Shown here: positions 1 to 8,599 of the stretch, piece after piece
Layout of the letters: each line of letters opens with the position of its first letter
How positions within the stretch are numbered: position 1 is the stretch's first letter
Assembly (NCBI GenBank): GCA_000721275.1
Contig: JOFO01000005.1
Location: 168,340-232,339, forward strand
Reading direction: 5' to 3'
Origin: Microtetraspora glauca
Lineage (GTDB): Bacteria; Actinomycetota; Actinomycetes; Streptomycetales; Streptomycetaceae
DNA length: 64,000 nt
The notes under the pieces: generated by a model
What the model saw: only the letters and a program-made list of their open reading frames with translations
What the model was told of the DNA's origin: nothing
The model's database searches: none
Program-made: the position numbers and the translations under genes

Positions 1-2
1 CC

Positions 3-458
3 GTCCTGCGCCCCGGCGGCTTCGCGTCCAACGCGTTCGCCTGGGCCGAGACGGTCCGCACCCGGCGTACGGTCCTCGCCCCGTTCGGGGACGTGGCCCT
101 GCCGGTCGTCGACCCGGCGGACATCGCCGCCGTCGCGGCCGTCGCCCTGCGCGAGGACGGACACGCGGGCCGTACGTACGAGCTGACCGGCCCCGAGGCC
201 ATCAGCCCGCGCCGGCAGGCGGAGGTCCTGGCGGAGGCCCTGGGGGAGGAGGTCGCGTTCGTGGAGCTGTCCCGGGCCGAGGCACACGCCCACCTCGCCG
301 GGTTCATGCCGGAGGACGTCGTCACCGGCACCCTCGACGTCCTCGGCGTCCCGCTCCCGGAGGAGCAGAAGGTCAGCCCCGACGTGGAGGCGGTCCTCGG
401 CCGGCCGGCCGCGCCCTTCGGCGCGTGGGTGGCCCGCAACCTCCCCGCCTTCCGGTGA
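3..458 (+). CDS. NmrA/SDR-type NAD(P)-binding protein, C-terminal part
   Basis: The frame is open from the window edge to a TGA at 456-458, so the gene starts outside the window; a GTG at 93 lies inside the frame and is not the true start. About 150 C-terminal residues are present. The stretch VDPADIAAVAAVAL followed by YELTGPEAIS is the usual C-terminal pattern of NmrA-like atypical short-chain dehydrogenases (NAD(P)H:quinone reductase or redox-sensor type). The N-terminal dinucleotide-binding glycine motif is off-window, so cofactor and substrate cannot be judged. It converges on the lanthipeptide transporter genes and is probably unrelated to them. Confidence 0.8.
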   Translation, partial: VLRPGGFASNAFAWAETVRTRRTVLAPFGDVALPVVDPADIAAVAAVALREDGHAGRTYELTGPEAISPRRQAEVLAEALGEEVAFVELSRAEAHAHLAGFMPEDVVTGTLDVLGVPLPEEQKVSPDVEAVLGRPAAPFGAWVARNLPAFR

Positions 459-538
459 CCCGGGGCCGCCCCGGTCACTCGGGGCGGCCCGGGGCCACCC
501 GGTCGGCTGCCCGGGGCGGGTCGGCCACCCGCCCCGGG

Positions 539-1402
539 TCACTCGGGGCGGCCGAAGCGGCGGGCCGCCCACAGCAGCGCCAGCACGCCCGCGGCCAGCA
601 GCAGACCCGCCTCCAGAACCAGCGGCGGCTGCCGCCCCGCCCATTCGACCGTCGCCGCCGACGGCGGGCCGGGGACCCGCAGGTCGACGGAGCGGCGCAG
701 CACGTCCACGCCGTACGCGAGCGGGTTCGCGGCGGCCAGGGCCTGCGCCCACCCCGGCAGCGACCCCAGCGGGAAGAAGCCGCCGGACAGGAACAGCAGC
801 GGCATCATCACCAGGCCCAGCAGGGTGTGGAACGTCTCCGGACCGCGCAGTCCCACCGCCAGCGCCAGGGACAGCGCGGTCAGCGTGAACGAGACGAGGA
901 GCATGCCGCCGAACAGCATCACCAGCAGCACCGGGTCGTACGGCAGCCCGACCGCGCCCGCCAGCGCGAGCAGGACCGCGCCCTGCACCGCCGCCACCAG
1001 CGTCCCGCCCGCGCAGCTCCCGAGCAGCAGCGTCGTCCGCCCGACCGGGGCCATCAGCAGCTCGCGCAGGTACCCGCTCTGACGGTCCGTGATCAGCCGG
1101 ATGCCGACCATGATGGCCGGCGTCTGCACGGTCATCATCAGCATCCCCGGGTACAGGTACGTCCGGTAGCCGACGCCCAGCGCGGCCTCCGGGATCAGCG
1201 CGGCCAGGCCGCCGCCCAGCAGGAACAGGTACAGCACCGGGTGGAGCAGCATCACCGCGGTGGGCACGCGCTGCCGGGCCAGCCGCAGCAGGTCCCGGTG
1301 GACCAGGGCGTGCACCGCGCGCAGTTCGCGCCGGATCCGGGACGGACGGGACGTGCGCGGCGGGGCGGCGCCGTCGGGGCGCGTCAGCGGGAGCGTCGTC
1401 AT
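539..1402 (-). CDS. ABC-2 type transporter permease of lanthipeptide cluster (VenH-like)
   Basis: This is a 287-residue membrane protein with a short basic cytoplasmic N-terminus and about six hydrophobic segments, for example around VMLLHPVLYLFLLGGGLAAL, and the ABC-2 permease stretch LSGGFFPLGSLPGWAQALAA near the C-terminus. ABC-2 permeases pair with a separate ATPase to move drugs, polymers or peptides across the membrane. Its ATG overlaps the end of the ATPase gene by 4 bp (ATGA), so the two are translationally coupled. Placed last in the lanthipeptide operon, it is inferred to export the peptide or to give self-protection. Confidence 0.85.
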   Translation of the reverse strand: MTTLPLTRPDGAAPPRTSRPSRIRRELRAVHALVHRDLLRLARQRVPTAVMLLHPVLYLFLLGGGLAALIPEAALGVGYRTYLYPGMLMMTVQTPAIMVGIRLITDRQSGYLRELLMAPVGRTTLLLGSCAGGTLVAAVQGAVLLALAGAVGLPYDPVLLVMLFGGMLLVSFTLTALSLALAVGLRGPETFHTLLGLVMMPLLFLSGGFFPLGSLPGWAQALAAANPLAYGVDVLRRSVDLRVPGPPSAATVEWAGRQPPLVLEAGLLLAAGVLALLWAARRFGRPE

Positions 1403-2448
1403 CGGCCGCCGCCCCCCGTCCCCTCCGGACCGGTCATGCTGCGGCCGGTGTGGTGGAAGAAGACGTCGTCGAGGGTGGGCGGGGTCGCGGAGGCCGCGTG
1501 CACGGCGACGCCGTGGACCTCCAGCGCCGCGCACAGCCGGGGGATCCAGGCGCTGCCGTCCGGCACCCGCAGCCAGATCCCGTCCGCGTCCGCGTGGACC
1601 GTGCACTCCGGCGGGACGAGCAGCCGGACGACCCGGCGGGCCGCCGCGTCGTCGCTCGTCCGCAGCACCACCCGGTCGTCCCCGATCGCCGCCTTCACCC
1701 CGGACGGCGTGCCCTGCGCCACCAGCCGCCCGCCGTCGATGATCGCGAGCCGGTCGCAGTGCTCCGCCTCCTCCAGGTAGTGCGTCGTGACGAACAGCGT
1801 GCTGCCGTTCCGTTCGCGCAGGGCCCGCAGGTGCTCCCAGATCAGGGCCCGCGCGTGCGGGTCGAGGCCGGTGGTCGGCTCGTCCAGGAACAGCACACCG
1901 GGCTCGTGCAGCAGCTGGCGGGCGATCTCCAGGCGCCGCCGCATGCCGCCCGACAGGGTGCGGACCGGCGAGCGCCGCCGGTCCGCGAGACCGGCCAGGT
2001 CCAGCACCTCCGCCGTGCGGCGGCGCACGTCGGCGCGGCGGAGCCCGTACAGGCGGGCGTGGACGCGGAGGTTCTGCTCGGCCGTCAGATCGGGGTCGAG
2101 GGCGCTGTGCTGGAAGAGCAGCCCGACCCGGCGGCGCACGCGCTCGGGCTCGGCGACGACGTCGGCGCCCGCCACGGAGGCCCGGCCCGACGTGGGACGG
2201 GCGAGCGCGCACAGCAGGGCGATGGTGGTGGACTTGCCGGCGCCGTTGGGACCGAGGAAGGCGAAGGTCTCGCCCCGGCGCACGTCCAGGTCCAGGCCCC
2301 GCACCGCGTGGGTGAGGGTGCCGTCCGGTCCGCGGTAGCTCTTGACCAGCCCGCGGGTGCTGATGGCGTACGCGGCACCGGCCGGCGCGGCGGCGGGCGG
2401 GCCGGGAGCGGCGGGGGCGGTCTCGTGGTCTCGGGCGTCGAGCTGCAT
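1399..2448 (-). CDS. ABC transporter ATP-binding protein of lanthipeptide cluster (VenT-like)
   Basis: The product has 349 residues. Walker A GPNGAGKST lies at about 66-74, the signature LSGGMRRR near 168, and Walker B LFLDEPTTGLDP near 190, followed by the H-loop TTHYLEEAEHCD. It matches the DrrA/NodI-type drug or antibiotic export ATPases; a C-terminal extension of about 100 residues is common in this subfamily. It overlaps the permease start by 4 bp and lies 94 bp after the precursor-peptide gene, separated from it by a strong hairpin. It carries no peptidase C39 domain, so leader removal must be done by another protease, as is usual for class IV clusters. Confidence 0.9.
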   Translation of the reverse strand: MQLDARDHETAPAAPGPPAAAPAGAAYAISTRGLVKSYRGPDGTLTHAVRGLDLDVRRGETFAFLGPNGAGKSTTIALLCALARPTSGRASVAGADVVAEPERVRRRVGLLFQHSALDPDLTAEQNLRVHARLYGLRRADVRRRTAEVLDLAGLADRRRSPVRTLSGGMRRRLEIARQLLHEPGVLFLDEPTTGLDPHARALIWEHLRALRERNGSTLFVTTHYLEEAEHCDRLAIIDGGRLVAQGTPSGVKAAIGDDRVVLRTSDDAAARRVVRLLVPPECTVHADADGIWLRVPDGSAWIPRLCAALEVHGVAVHAASATPPTLDDVFFHHTGRSMTGPEGTGGGGR

Positions 2449-2485
2449 GGTCCGGTCCTCGTCCAGGCGGTCGGGCGGGCGGGGC

Positions 2486-2531
2486 CTCCCCCGGCCCGCG
2501 GCTGCCCCGGGACAGCCGCGGACCGGGGGAG
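2486..2531 (-). terminator. Hairpin between precursor gene and ABC genes
   Basis: A 19-bp stem with one G-T pair (arms 2486-2504 and 2513-2531) and an 8-nt loop begins 11 bp downstream of the lanA stop codon. There is no T-tract, as is common in high-GC organisms. In lanthipeptide operons such a stem-loop usually acts as a leaky terminator that keeps the precursor transcript abundant and lowers transporter expression. That role is inferred from its position. Confidence 0.75.
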
Positions 2532-2541
2532 ACGGGACGCG

Positions 2542-2697
2542 CTACGCGCAGCTCACACCGATACAGACGGTGTTGAGGAGCGTGAGCAGGCCGACGCACT
2601 CGCAGGTCGCCGCGAACGGCGCCCCGTCGACGCCGACCGGGTCGGTCTCCGGAAGGGCGTGCAGGCGGGCGAGCAGTTCGAGGTCCTGGTTCTCCAT
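2542..2697 (-). CDS. Class IV lanthipeptide precursor (venezuelin/streptocollin-like LanA)
   Basis: This 51-codon gene starts with an ATG preceded by a strong ribosome site (AGAAGGAG). The protein begins MENQDLELLARLHALPETDP, a helical leader of the type bound by class III/IV synthetases. It ends in a core of about 25 residues that contains TCECVGLLTLLNTVCIGVSC. The four cysteines and several Thr/Ser supply the partners for lanthionine or methyllanthionine rings. From memory the sequence is extremely close to the venezuelin precursor, with only conservative differences; the core boundary and the exact differences could not be checked. It sits 44 bp after lanL in the same operon. Confidence 0.93.
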   Translation of the reverse strand: MENQDLELLARLHALPETDPVGVDGAPFAATCECVGLLTLLNTVCIGVSCA

Positions 2698-2741
2698 GGC
2701 AATCTCCTTCTTCCGTGAGGTGGCGGCAGGCTCTCTGCCGC

Positions 2742-5420
2742 TCAGACCGGCTGCTGGACCATCCAGTGCCGGGGCTCAGAGGGGTGGCGCACCCGCATGA
2801 GGAACGCCAGGATTCCGGCGGATCCGTCGCTCCACCCCGTCGACACGTCCCCGTACTCGTTGGGGAAGACGACGTGGGCTCCGCGGTGGGACCGTTCGGA
2901 GACGATGAGACGGGTCAGCGCCTCGGCGCCCGCCCGGTGGGCCGGGTCGCCGGTCGCGTCGGCCAGGTCGAGCAGCAGGTCGCCGTTGCCGGCCAGGCCG
3001 TGGCACTGCGTGAGCGCGGCCCGCGAGGCCCGCTCCACCACGGCCGGCGCGGACCGGCGGGCGAGGTCGCCGAACCGGTCGTCGCCGGTCGCCCGCCACA
3101 GCCGCACCAGGAACGCGCCGATGCCGCCCGAGCCGTGGCACCAGTACGGCGCCGTGGGCACGTCCCCGGCCTGCGCAGGCCACTGCGCCGCGCCGCCCAC
3201 GTCCACGGCGTGCGCGACCAGGTGCTCGCCGGCCGCCACGGCCAGCGCGCGGTGCGCCGGGTCGCCGGTGACGGACGCGGCGGCCAGGAGGAAGCAGCCG
3301 ATGCCGGACGTGCCGTGGGCGAAGCCGAGGTACCGCTTGCCGGCCTCCTCCGCCACCGCCTCCGCCGGCACCGGCCAGCTCGCCCCGGGACCGTCGCGGT
3401 CCGCGGCGTCCGCCAGCCGGCCGGCCGCGTCCGCGACCACGGCGGCCAGGCGCGGGTCGCCGGTGCGGTGCCACAGGTGGACGGCGGCGAGCCCGCCGCC
3501 CGCCGTGCCGTGCGTGATGTCGTGGCTGGGCGTCGGCTCCTGCGGCGCGAGCGCCAGGGCCAGCGCGTGGTCGGTCAGCTTCCCGTCGCCGAGGACGCGC
3601 CCGGCCTCGTACAGCGCCCACGCGGTGCCCCGGGTGCCGAAGTGCAGACCGGGACGGGCGGACCGGGCGTCCGTGCGGTCGGCGATCCAGCGCCCCGCCG
3701 CGGCCAGCGTGTCCGGCAGGCGCGGATCGCCCGTGAGCGCGAAGTACCGGGCCAGCACCGCCAGGACACCGGCCGCGCCCTGCTGCACGGTGCACGGATC
3801 GGTCTCGCCGGCCCGCGTGGACACCGGCCACAGACGGTGGTCGTCCTCGGGCGTCATGGTGTCGACGAGGTGCCGCACGATCCCGGACACGACGGCGTCG
3901 AGGGAGGGTGGCACTGCTGTCGCCGCGTTGTCGCGCCGCGCCGGGGCGGCGGCGGAGGACGGGCTGGCCGCGGCCTCCAGGACCGCGCGGGCCCGGGCCG
4001 GGTCCCACCGGGCCTCCGGGTCGTCCCGCATCAGCCCGAGGATCACCTCCCGCATGCCGTCCGGGAGGCGTACGGACCCGGCGCAGGCGGTCAGCCAGTC
4101 GGCGAGCCGCTCCTCCGCGGGCCGGTCCGCAGGCTCCTCGTCCAGCAGGTTCGGCACCTTCCCCGTCAGGACGAAGCACACGGTGGCGCCCAGGCTGTAG
4201 GCGTCGGCCGTGGGGGAGACCGGCGCGTCCCGCAGCCGCTCGGGCGCGCTGAACCCGGGCGTCCCCACCCGCGTCGGCAGCGCCTCGTCCTCCGCCAGGA
4301 CGGCCAGCTCCAGGTCGATGAGGCGCAGTTCCCCGTCCGGGCGGACCATCACGTTGCCCGGCGTGAAGTCCCGCAGCACGCACCCGTGGGCGTGGGCCGC
4401 CGCCACCAGCTCGACCAGCCGGCCGGCCTGCGCGACCGCGGCGGTCCCGTACCGCTCGGCGCCCACGTCGCGGAAGTGCTCGGCGACCCAGGTGCGCAGC
4501 GGGACGCCCGGCACCTCCTCCTGGGCCAGGAACAGGTGCCCGCCGTGCTCGAACATCGCCAGCGGCTCCGGCGCCAGGCCGGTGCCCCGCAGCTTCTCCA
4601 GCGCCCGCGCCTCGGCGCGCAGCCAGTCGCGGACGTCGAAGCCGGAGGCGTCCGCCTCCACGTGCGGCCGGGTCTCCTTGATCACGACGGGCGCGCCGGT
4701 GCGGACGTCGCTGCCGCGGTAGACGCCGCCCTTGTTGGTGTGCCGGATCGCCTCCCGTACCGCGAACCGGCCGCCGAGCACCAGCGGACGGGCCGCCGCC
4801 CCGGCCGGGGGAGGCGCGGCGGCCGCCGGCGCGGGGAACGGGCTGACCGCCCACTCCGGCGGCGTGTACCGGCCGGTGCGCCGGTCCTCCACCGGATTGC
4901 CGTCCGGGTCCTCGACGTACCAGACCAGCAGCCCGTCGGGGCCCAGCCGGCGCCGGGCGACGAACGCGCCGTACCGGTAGTGCACCAGGCTGCCGGCCGC
5001 GTACTGCTGGTCGGACAGGATCCGCGGCCCGGCCAGGCCCCGCGTCGCCCGGTGCAGCTCCGCGGCGAGGCGGGCCGCGTCGGCGTCCGACCGCGGGTAG
5101 ACGGTGAGGAACTTCCCGGAGCTCCCCCGGGGCGTGGCGCGGGAGTTGAGCGCGCTCACCTGCTCAAGGGACCGGGCGAACTTGAACCCCGACGTGTCCC
5201 GCAGCAGTACGTCGAGGGACCGTTCCAGGACCGCCGGCGCGGAGCCTGCCGTCGCCGACACGTGGAGCTTCCACCCCTGCGTCCGCCGCTCTGCCTGGCG
5301 GGGTGCCACCCGGTACCACTGGGCGTCGGAGTCGGTCGTCCAGCGCGCGCCCGTGCCCGTGGCGTCCAGCGCTCGATGGAGGAGGTCTTCCAGAACGGTG
5401 TCGGTGGCCTGGCTCGTCAT
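2742..5420 (-). CDS. Class IV lanthionine synthetase LanL (lyase-kinase-cyclase)
   Basis: This 892-residue enzyme phosphorylates, eliminates and cyclises the Ser/Thr and Cys residues of the LanA core. Residues 1 to about 200 are the phosphothreonine lyase domain. The Ser/Thr-kinase-like domain follows, with Lys248 in VIKETRP, the catalytic loop LRDFTPGNV (Asp351, Asn356) and the metal-binding Asp369 in LIDLE. The C-terminal LanC-like cyclase runs from about 500, with WCHGSGG (Cys761) and QCHGLAG (Cys806, His807) supplying the three zinc ligands. The zinc ligands separate class IV from class III. The ATG at 5420 is preferred over the one at 5426 because GAGAGG then has proper spacing. It is the first gene of the operon. 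Confidence 0.95.
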   Translation of the reverse strand: MTSQATDTVLEDLLHRALDATGTGARWTTDSDAQWYRVAPRQAERRTQGWKLHVSATAGSAPAVLERSLDVLLRDTSGFKFARSLEQVSALNSRATPRGSSGKFLTVYPRSDADAARLAAELHRATRGLAGPRILSDQQYAAGSLVHYRYGAFVARRRLGPDGLLVWYVEDPDGNPVEDRRTGRYTPPEWAVSPFPAPAAAAPPPAGAAARPLVLGGRFAVREAIRHTNKGGVYRGSDVRTGAPVVIKETRPHVEADASGFDVRDWLRAEARALEKLRGTGLAPEPLAMFEHGGHLFLAQEEVPGVPLRTWVAEHFRDVGAERYGTAAVAQAGRLVELVAAAHAHGCVLRDFTPGNVMVRPDGELRLIDLELAVLAEDEALPTRVGTPGFSAPERLRDAPVSPTADAYSLGATVCFVLTGKVPNLLDEEPADRPAEERLADWLTACAGSVRLPDGMREVILGLMRDDPEARWDPARARAVLEAAASPSSAAAPARRDNAATAVPPSLDAVVSGIVRHLVDTMTPEDDHRLWPVSTRAGETDPCTVQQGAAGVLAVLARYFALTGDPRLPDTLAAAGRWIADRTDARSARPGLHFGTRGTAWALYEAGRVLGDGKLTDHALALALAPQEPTPSHDITHGTAGGGLAAVHLWHRTGDPRLAAVVADAAGRLADAADRDGPGASWPVPAEAVAEEAGKRYLGFAHGTSGIGCFLLAAASVTGDPAHRALAVAAGEHLVAHAVDVGGAAQWPAQAGDVPTAPYWCHGSGGIGAFLVRLWRATGDDRFGDLARRSAPAVVERASRAALTQCHGLAGNGDLLLDLADATGDPAHRAGAEALTRLIVSERSHRGAHVVFPNEYGDVSTGWSDGSAGILAFLMRVRHPSEPRHWMVQQPV

Positions 5421-5638
5421 GCCCATCCCTCTCGACTGCGGGAACCGCTGGCCGGAAGGTGCCCGGAGCACGTGCCGACCCCACACGCCCGCCCCCGGAT
5501 TCACCGGTTCCGGCGAGCGCGCGCCGGAGTTGTCCCACCGAGAGGCGCGCCCGGCGCGGAACGGCGCACAGCGGCTCGCTCGGGGGCGGTCACGGCCTTC
5601 GGGGGAGGGCGGGGAGCGGGCGGCGGGCCGTGGGGCGC

Positions 5639-5669
5639 TTGACCTTGACACGGTGACAAGGTCTTCACT
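5639..5669 (+). promoter_or_regulatory. MerR-type promoter/operator before the HEAT-MerR operon
   Basis: A 21-bp near-perfect palindrome occupies 5642-5662, with arms ACCTTG and CAAGGT and inner CAC and GTG. It overlaps a -35-like TTGACC (5639-5644), and a weak -10-like TTCACT (5664-5669) follows after 19 bp. A dyad inside an over-long 19-bp spacer is the classic arrangement that MerR proteins untwist. It lies about 30 bp before the ATG of the HEAT gene, whose operon encodes a MerR protein, so autoregulation is inferred. Confidence 0.75.
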
Positions 5670-5691
5670 GCGGGGCGAGGAGGTGGTTCCG

Positions 5692-6366
5692 ATGACCATG
5701 ACGGAACAGGACCCCGGCGGCGTACGGCGGGCTCTGCGGGCGCTGGAGGACGCGAACGCGTCGGTGCGGCTGCGGGCCGCGCTGGAGGCAGGGTCGGCGC
5801 CCGACCCGCGGTACGTGGACGCGCTGGTCGAACGGTGCGCGGTGGAGCCCGAGTTCTTCGTCCGCGACATGCTGACCTGGGCCCTGACCCGGCACCCGGT
5901 GGAGCGGACGCTGCCCCGGGTGCTCGGCGAGCTGGGGGCGGAGTCCGCGCGGGCCCGGAGCCAGGCGCTGCACACGCTCTCCAAGCTGGGGGACCCGCGG
6001 GCCTGGCCGGCGATCACCCGCGGGCACCTGACCGACGCCGACGACGAGGTGGCGCGCGCGGCCTGGCGGACGGCGGTCCTGCTGGTCCCGGACGGCGAGG
6101 AGCGGGCCCTGGCCGAGGTGCTGGCCACCCAGCTCGGACGCGGCGGGCGGGAGACGCAGCTCAGTCTCAGCCGCGCGCTGACCGGCCTCGGCTCCGTCGT
6201 CGAGCCGGTGCTGCGTGCCGCCGCACGCCACCCCGACCCCGGCGTCCGCGCGCACGCCCTCGCCACCGAGCGGCTGCTGCGCGACCCCGGCGCCGGGTTC
6301 GGGTACGCGATCGAGGAGGCGAAGCGCGTCGTGGCGCTCGGTGGCGAGGCGCCCGGGGGAGACTAG
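5692..6366 (+). CDS. HEAT-repeat protein, partner of MerR regulator
   Basis: The product has 224 residues and starts at the ATG behind GAGGAGG. It is made of about five alpha-helical HEAT or PBS-lyase-like repeats, with units such as ARSQALHTLSKLGDPRAWPA and DPGVRAHALATERLL, and has no signal peptide or membrane segment. HEAT repeats form protein-binding solenoids and no catalytic residues can be seen. The stop is 3 bp before the start of the MerR gene, so the two are cotranscribed. Because the MerR protein also ends in HEAT-like repeats, the pair may interact or share a ligand; this is inference. The cellular role is unknown. Confidence 0.85.
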   Translation: MTMTEQDPGGVRRALRALEDANASVRLRAALEAGSAPDPRYVDALVERCAVEPEFFVRDMLTWALTRHPVERTLPRVLGELGAESARARSQALHTLSKLGDPRAWPAITRGHLTDADDEVARAAWRTAVLLVPDGEERALAEVLATQLGRGGRETQLSLSRALTGLGSVVEPVLRAAARHPDPGVRAHALATERLLRDPGAGFGYAIEEAKRVVALGGEAPGGD

Positions 6367-6369
6367 GGC

Positions 6370-7374
6370 GTGTTGATCGGTGAGGTGGCACGCCGCTCCG
6401 GCGTCAGTGCCCGCATGCTCAGGCATTACGAGTCGCTCGGCCTGGTGCGGCCCTCGGGCCGCACCGGCTCCGGCTACCGGGAGTACCGCGAGGAGGACAT
6501 CCGGCGGATCTTCCACATCGAGAGCCTCCGCTCGCTGGGGCTGTCGCTGCGGGAGATCGGCCGGGCGCTTGACGACCCCGGCTTCACGCCGGAGCGGCTC
6601 GTGGGCGACCTCATCGAGCAGACCCGGGCCCGGGTGGCCGCCGAGACCGAACTGCTCACCCGGCTCCGGCGGATCGCCGCCGCCGGCCCCGCCAGCTGGG
6701 ACGACGCCCTCCAGGTCGTCGCCCTGCTCCAGGCCCTCGGCTCGGCCAGCAAGGACGCCCGCCAGCGCGCCGCGCTGTCCTCGGGCGACGAGGTCCCCGT
6801 ACCGGCGGAGGCGCTGGTCGAGGCGGCCCTCGGCGAGACGGAGCCCAATGTCGCCGGCGCCCTCCGCTGGGCGCTGGCCCGTTCCGGCGACGGCTCCGCC
6901 GCCCTCCTGGCCCGTGCGCTCGACTCCCCGTCGGCGGCGGTCCGGGAGCGGGCCGTCCGGGCCCTCGCCGCGCTCCCCGGCGACGAGGCGTCGGCCCGGC
7001 TCCACGACGCCCTCGGCCACCCCGACCCGGTGGTGCGGGGCCAGGCCGCCCTGGCGCTCGGCGGGCGCGGCGAGCCCGACGCCGCCCCGGAGCTCGTGGA
7101 GATGGTCGTGGACGGCCGGAACGACACGGACGCGGCCGACGCCCTCGGCGTCCTCGCCGCCGACGACGGCGCGGCGGACGCGATCGCGTCCCGGCTCGTC
7201 GGCCGGCTCGCCGACGCGGCCACCGGCGCGCCCGCGCGGGGCCGCCTCACCCAGGCGCTCGCCGACGTCCCCGGCCCTGTCGCGTCCCGTGCCCTCGCCG
7301 ACCTCACCGGCGACGCCGACCCCGCCGTGGCCCTGACCGCGGCCTATCTGCGCGGTCTCCGCGACCCCGGCTGA
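6370..7374 (+). CDS. MerR-family regulator with C-terminal HEAT-like repeats
   Basis: The product has 334 residues and a GTG start. Residues 1-70 form the MerR winged helix-turn-helix (MLIGEVARRSGVSARMLRHY, then GYREYREEDIRRI), followed by the dimerising coiled coil to about 110. MerR proteins normally end there in a short effector domain. Here the remaining 200 residues are alpha-helical repeats (AVRERAVRALAALPGDEASA, DPVVRGQAALALGGRGEPDA) of the HEAT type. No metal-binding cysteines are present. It is expected to bind the palindrome at 5642-5662 and control its own operon. The effector is unknown. Confidence 0.9.
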   Translation: MLIGEVARRSGVSARMLRHYESLGLVRPSGRTGSGYREYREEDIRRIFHIESLRSLGLSLREIGRALDDPGFTPERLVGDLIEQTRARVAAETELLTRLRRIAAAGPASWDDALQVVALLQALGSASKDARQRAALSSGDEVPVPAEALVEAALGETEPNVAGALRWALARSGDGSAALLARALDSPSAAVRERAVRALAALPGDEASARLHDALGHPDPVVRGQAALALGGRGEPDAAPELVEMVVDGRNDTDAADALGVLAADDGAADAIASRLVGRLADAATGAPARGRLTQALADVPGPVASRALADLTGDADPAVALTAAYLRGLRDPG

Positions 7375-7424
7375 ACGGGTGGGACGTCACCGGCGGTCTG
7401 CTTCCTTGCTGAGCGGGCCGCTCG

Positions 7425-8480
7425 TCACCGGAGGTCTCCCTCGTCCTCGGTGACCTCCCAGGTGAGGTGGCCGGCGGCGGCGAGGGAGCCGAGGAAGCCG
7501 GCCGCGTCGAACAGCTCGCCGGCCGAGGCGACCCCGGTCGTGCGGGTCCGGCCCGTGAGGATCCGGTGCACGGCCTCCACCGCGAGCGGCGCCGTCACGG
7601 CGTAGATGTCCTGGCCGGCGGCGACGGCCCGCCGGGCGGCGCCGCCGGAGCGGACGACGACGTCCACGAGGAAGGTCTGGCCGGACCGGCCGCGCTCGTC
7701 GACCGCCGTCGGCGCCGGCGTGTCCGCGCCGGTCACGCCGCCGGCCGCCTCCGTCGACATGTAGGTGCGCACCAGGGGGACCGACAGATGGCTGGGGATG
7801 GTCACGACATCGGCCATCGTGAACTCGCCGACGACCGCGCGCGGTCCCATCGGCGCGGGGAACGGCCAGGTCAGCACGGGCAGTTCGTCGGTGTGGTACT
7901 CCAGGCGCCCGTCCGCGAACCGGACCCGCCGGCCGCCCCGGCGCTCCGCCGAGACCTTGCCGGCGAGCCGGGTGCCCTCCGTGGGCTCCCAGCCGCTCAG
8001 CCCGTACGCGACGTGCGCCTCGTCCGCCGCCGTCCAGTCGCCGGCCGCGGCGGTGGCCAGCAGGTCGCCGAGACCGCCGTAGAAGGCCATCGCGGGGAGG
8101 ACCACCGTGCCCGCCTCCCGCGCGGGGCCGGCGAACCGGGCGAAGGTGTCGGCGTTGGCCTCGATCTCGGCGGCCACGTCGACGTACGGGATCCCGGCCC
8201 GCAGCGCCGCCTCGACCAGCGGCCCGGCCGTGGTCGCGAAGGGGCCCGCGCAGTTGACGACGGCGTCGGCGCCGGCCAGCGCCCGGTCGAGCGCCGCCGG
8301 GTCGTCCACCGCCGCCGGCCGCACGGCGAGACCGGGGTGCTCCTCCGCCAGCCCCTTCAGCTTCGTCGCGTCCCGTCCGGCGAGGACCGGGACGAAGCCG
8401 CGCTCCTGCAGGTGCGCCACCACGAACCGGCCCGTGTGGCCGTACGCGCCGTACACCGTCACCGTCTGTCCTGCCGCCAT
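7425..8480 (-). CDS. Saccharopine dehydrogenase-like NAD(P)-binding protein
   Basis: This 351-residue protein has an N-terminal Rossmann motif VTVYGAYGHTGRFVV and the layout of the saccharopine dehydrogenase NADP-binding family, which includes trans-acting enoyl reductases. The ATG at 8480 is chosen because the frame upstream of it has no coding character and GGGAGCG precedes this ATG. No transmembrane segment is evident. It is divergent from the GlxA-type regulator at 8600, and the 119-bp gap between them should hold both promoters, so regulation by that protein is plausible. The substrate cannot be deduced. Confidence 0.8.
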   Translation of the reverse strand: MAAGQTVTVYGAYGHTGRFVVAHLQERGFVPVLAGRDATKLKGLAEEHPGLAVRPAAVDDPAALDRALAGADAVVNCAGPFATTAGPLVEAALRAGIPYVDVAAEIEANADTFARFAGPAREAGTVVLPAMAFYGGLGDLLATAAAGDWTAADEAHVAYGLSGWEPTEGTRLAGKVSAERRGGRRVRFADGRLEYHTDELPVLTWPFPAPMGPRAVVGEFTMADVVTIPSHLSVPLVRTYMSTEAAGGVTGADTPAPTAVDERGRSGQTFLVDVVVRSGGAARRAVAAGQDIYAVTAPLAVEAVHRILTGRTRTTGVASAGELFDAAGFLGSLAAAGHLTWEVTEDEGDLR

Positions 8481-8599
8481 GAGGTATCGCTCCCGGTGCT
8501 GTGCCGCGTCCCGTCGACTGCGGCCCGTGCGACCATCCTCGAATAGTTGAAGGTGCAACGGTGAGTGTCGGAAACGACATGCCCCGTACACTTCCGGAC

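Noticed and set aside
2542..5420. Class III (labionin) synthetase instead of class IV
   Set aside because: The cyclase domain keeps WCHG and QCHG zinc ligands, which class III enzymes lack, and the precursor has the venezuelin-type core.
5421..6266. Upstream extension of the LanL frame to 6266 (1174 residues)
   Set aside because: The extension runs antisense through the HEAT gene, lacks lyase-domain similarity, and the lanL ribosome site and ATG at 5420 are clear.
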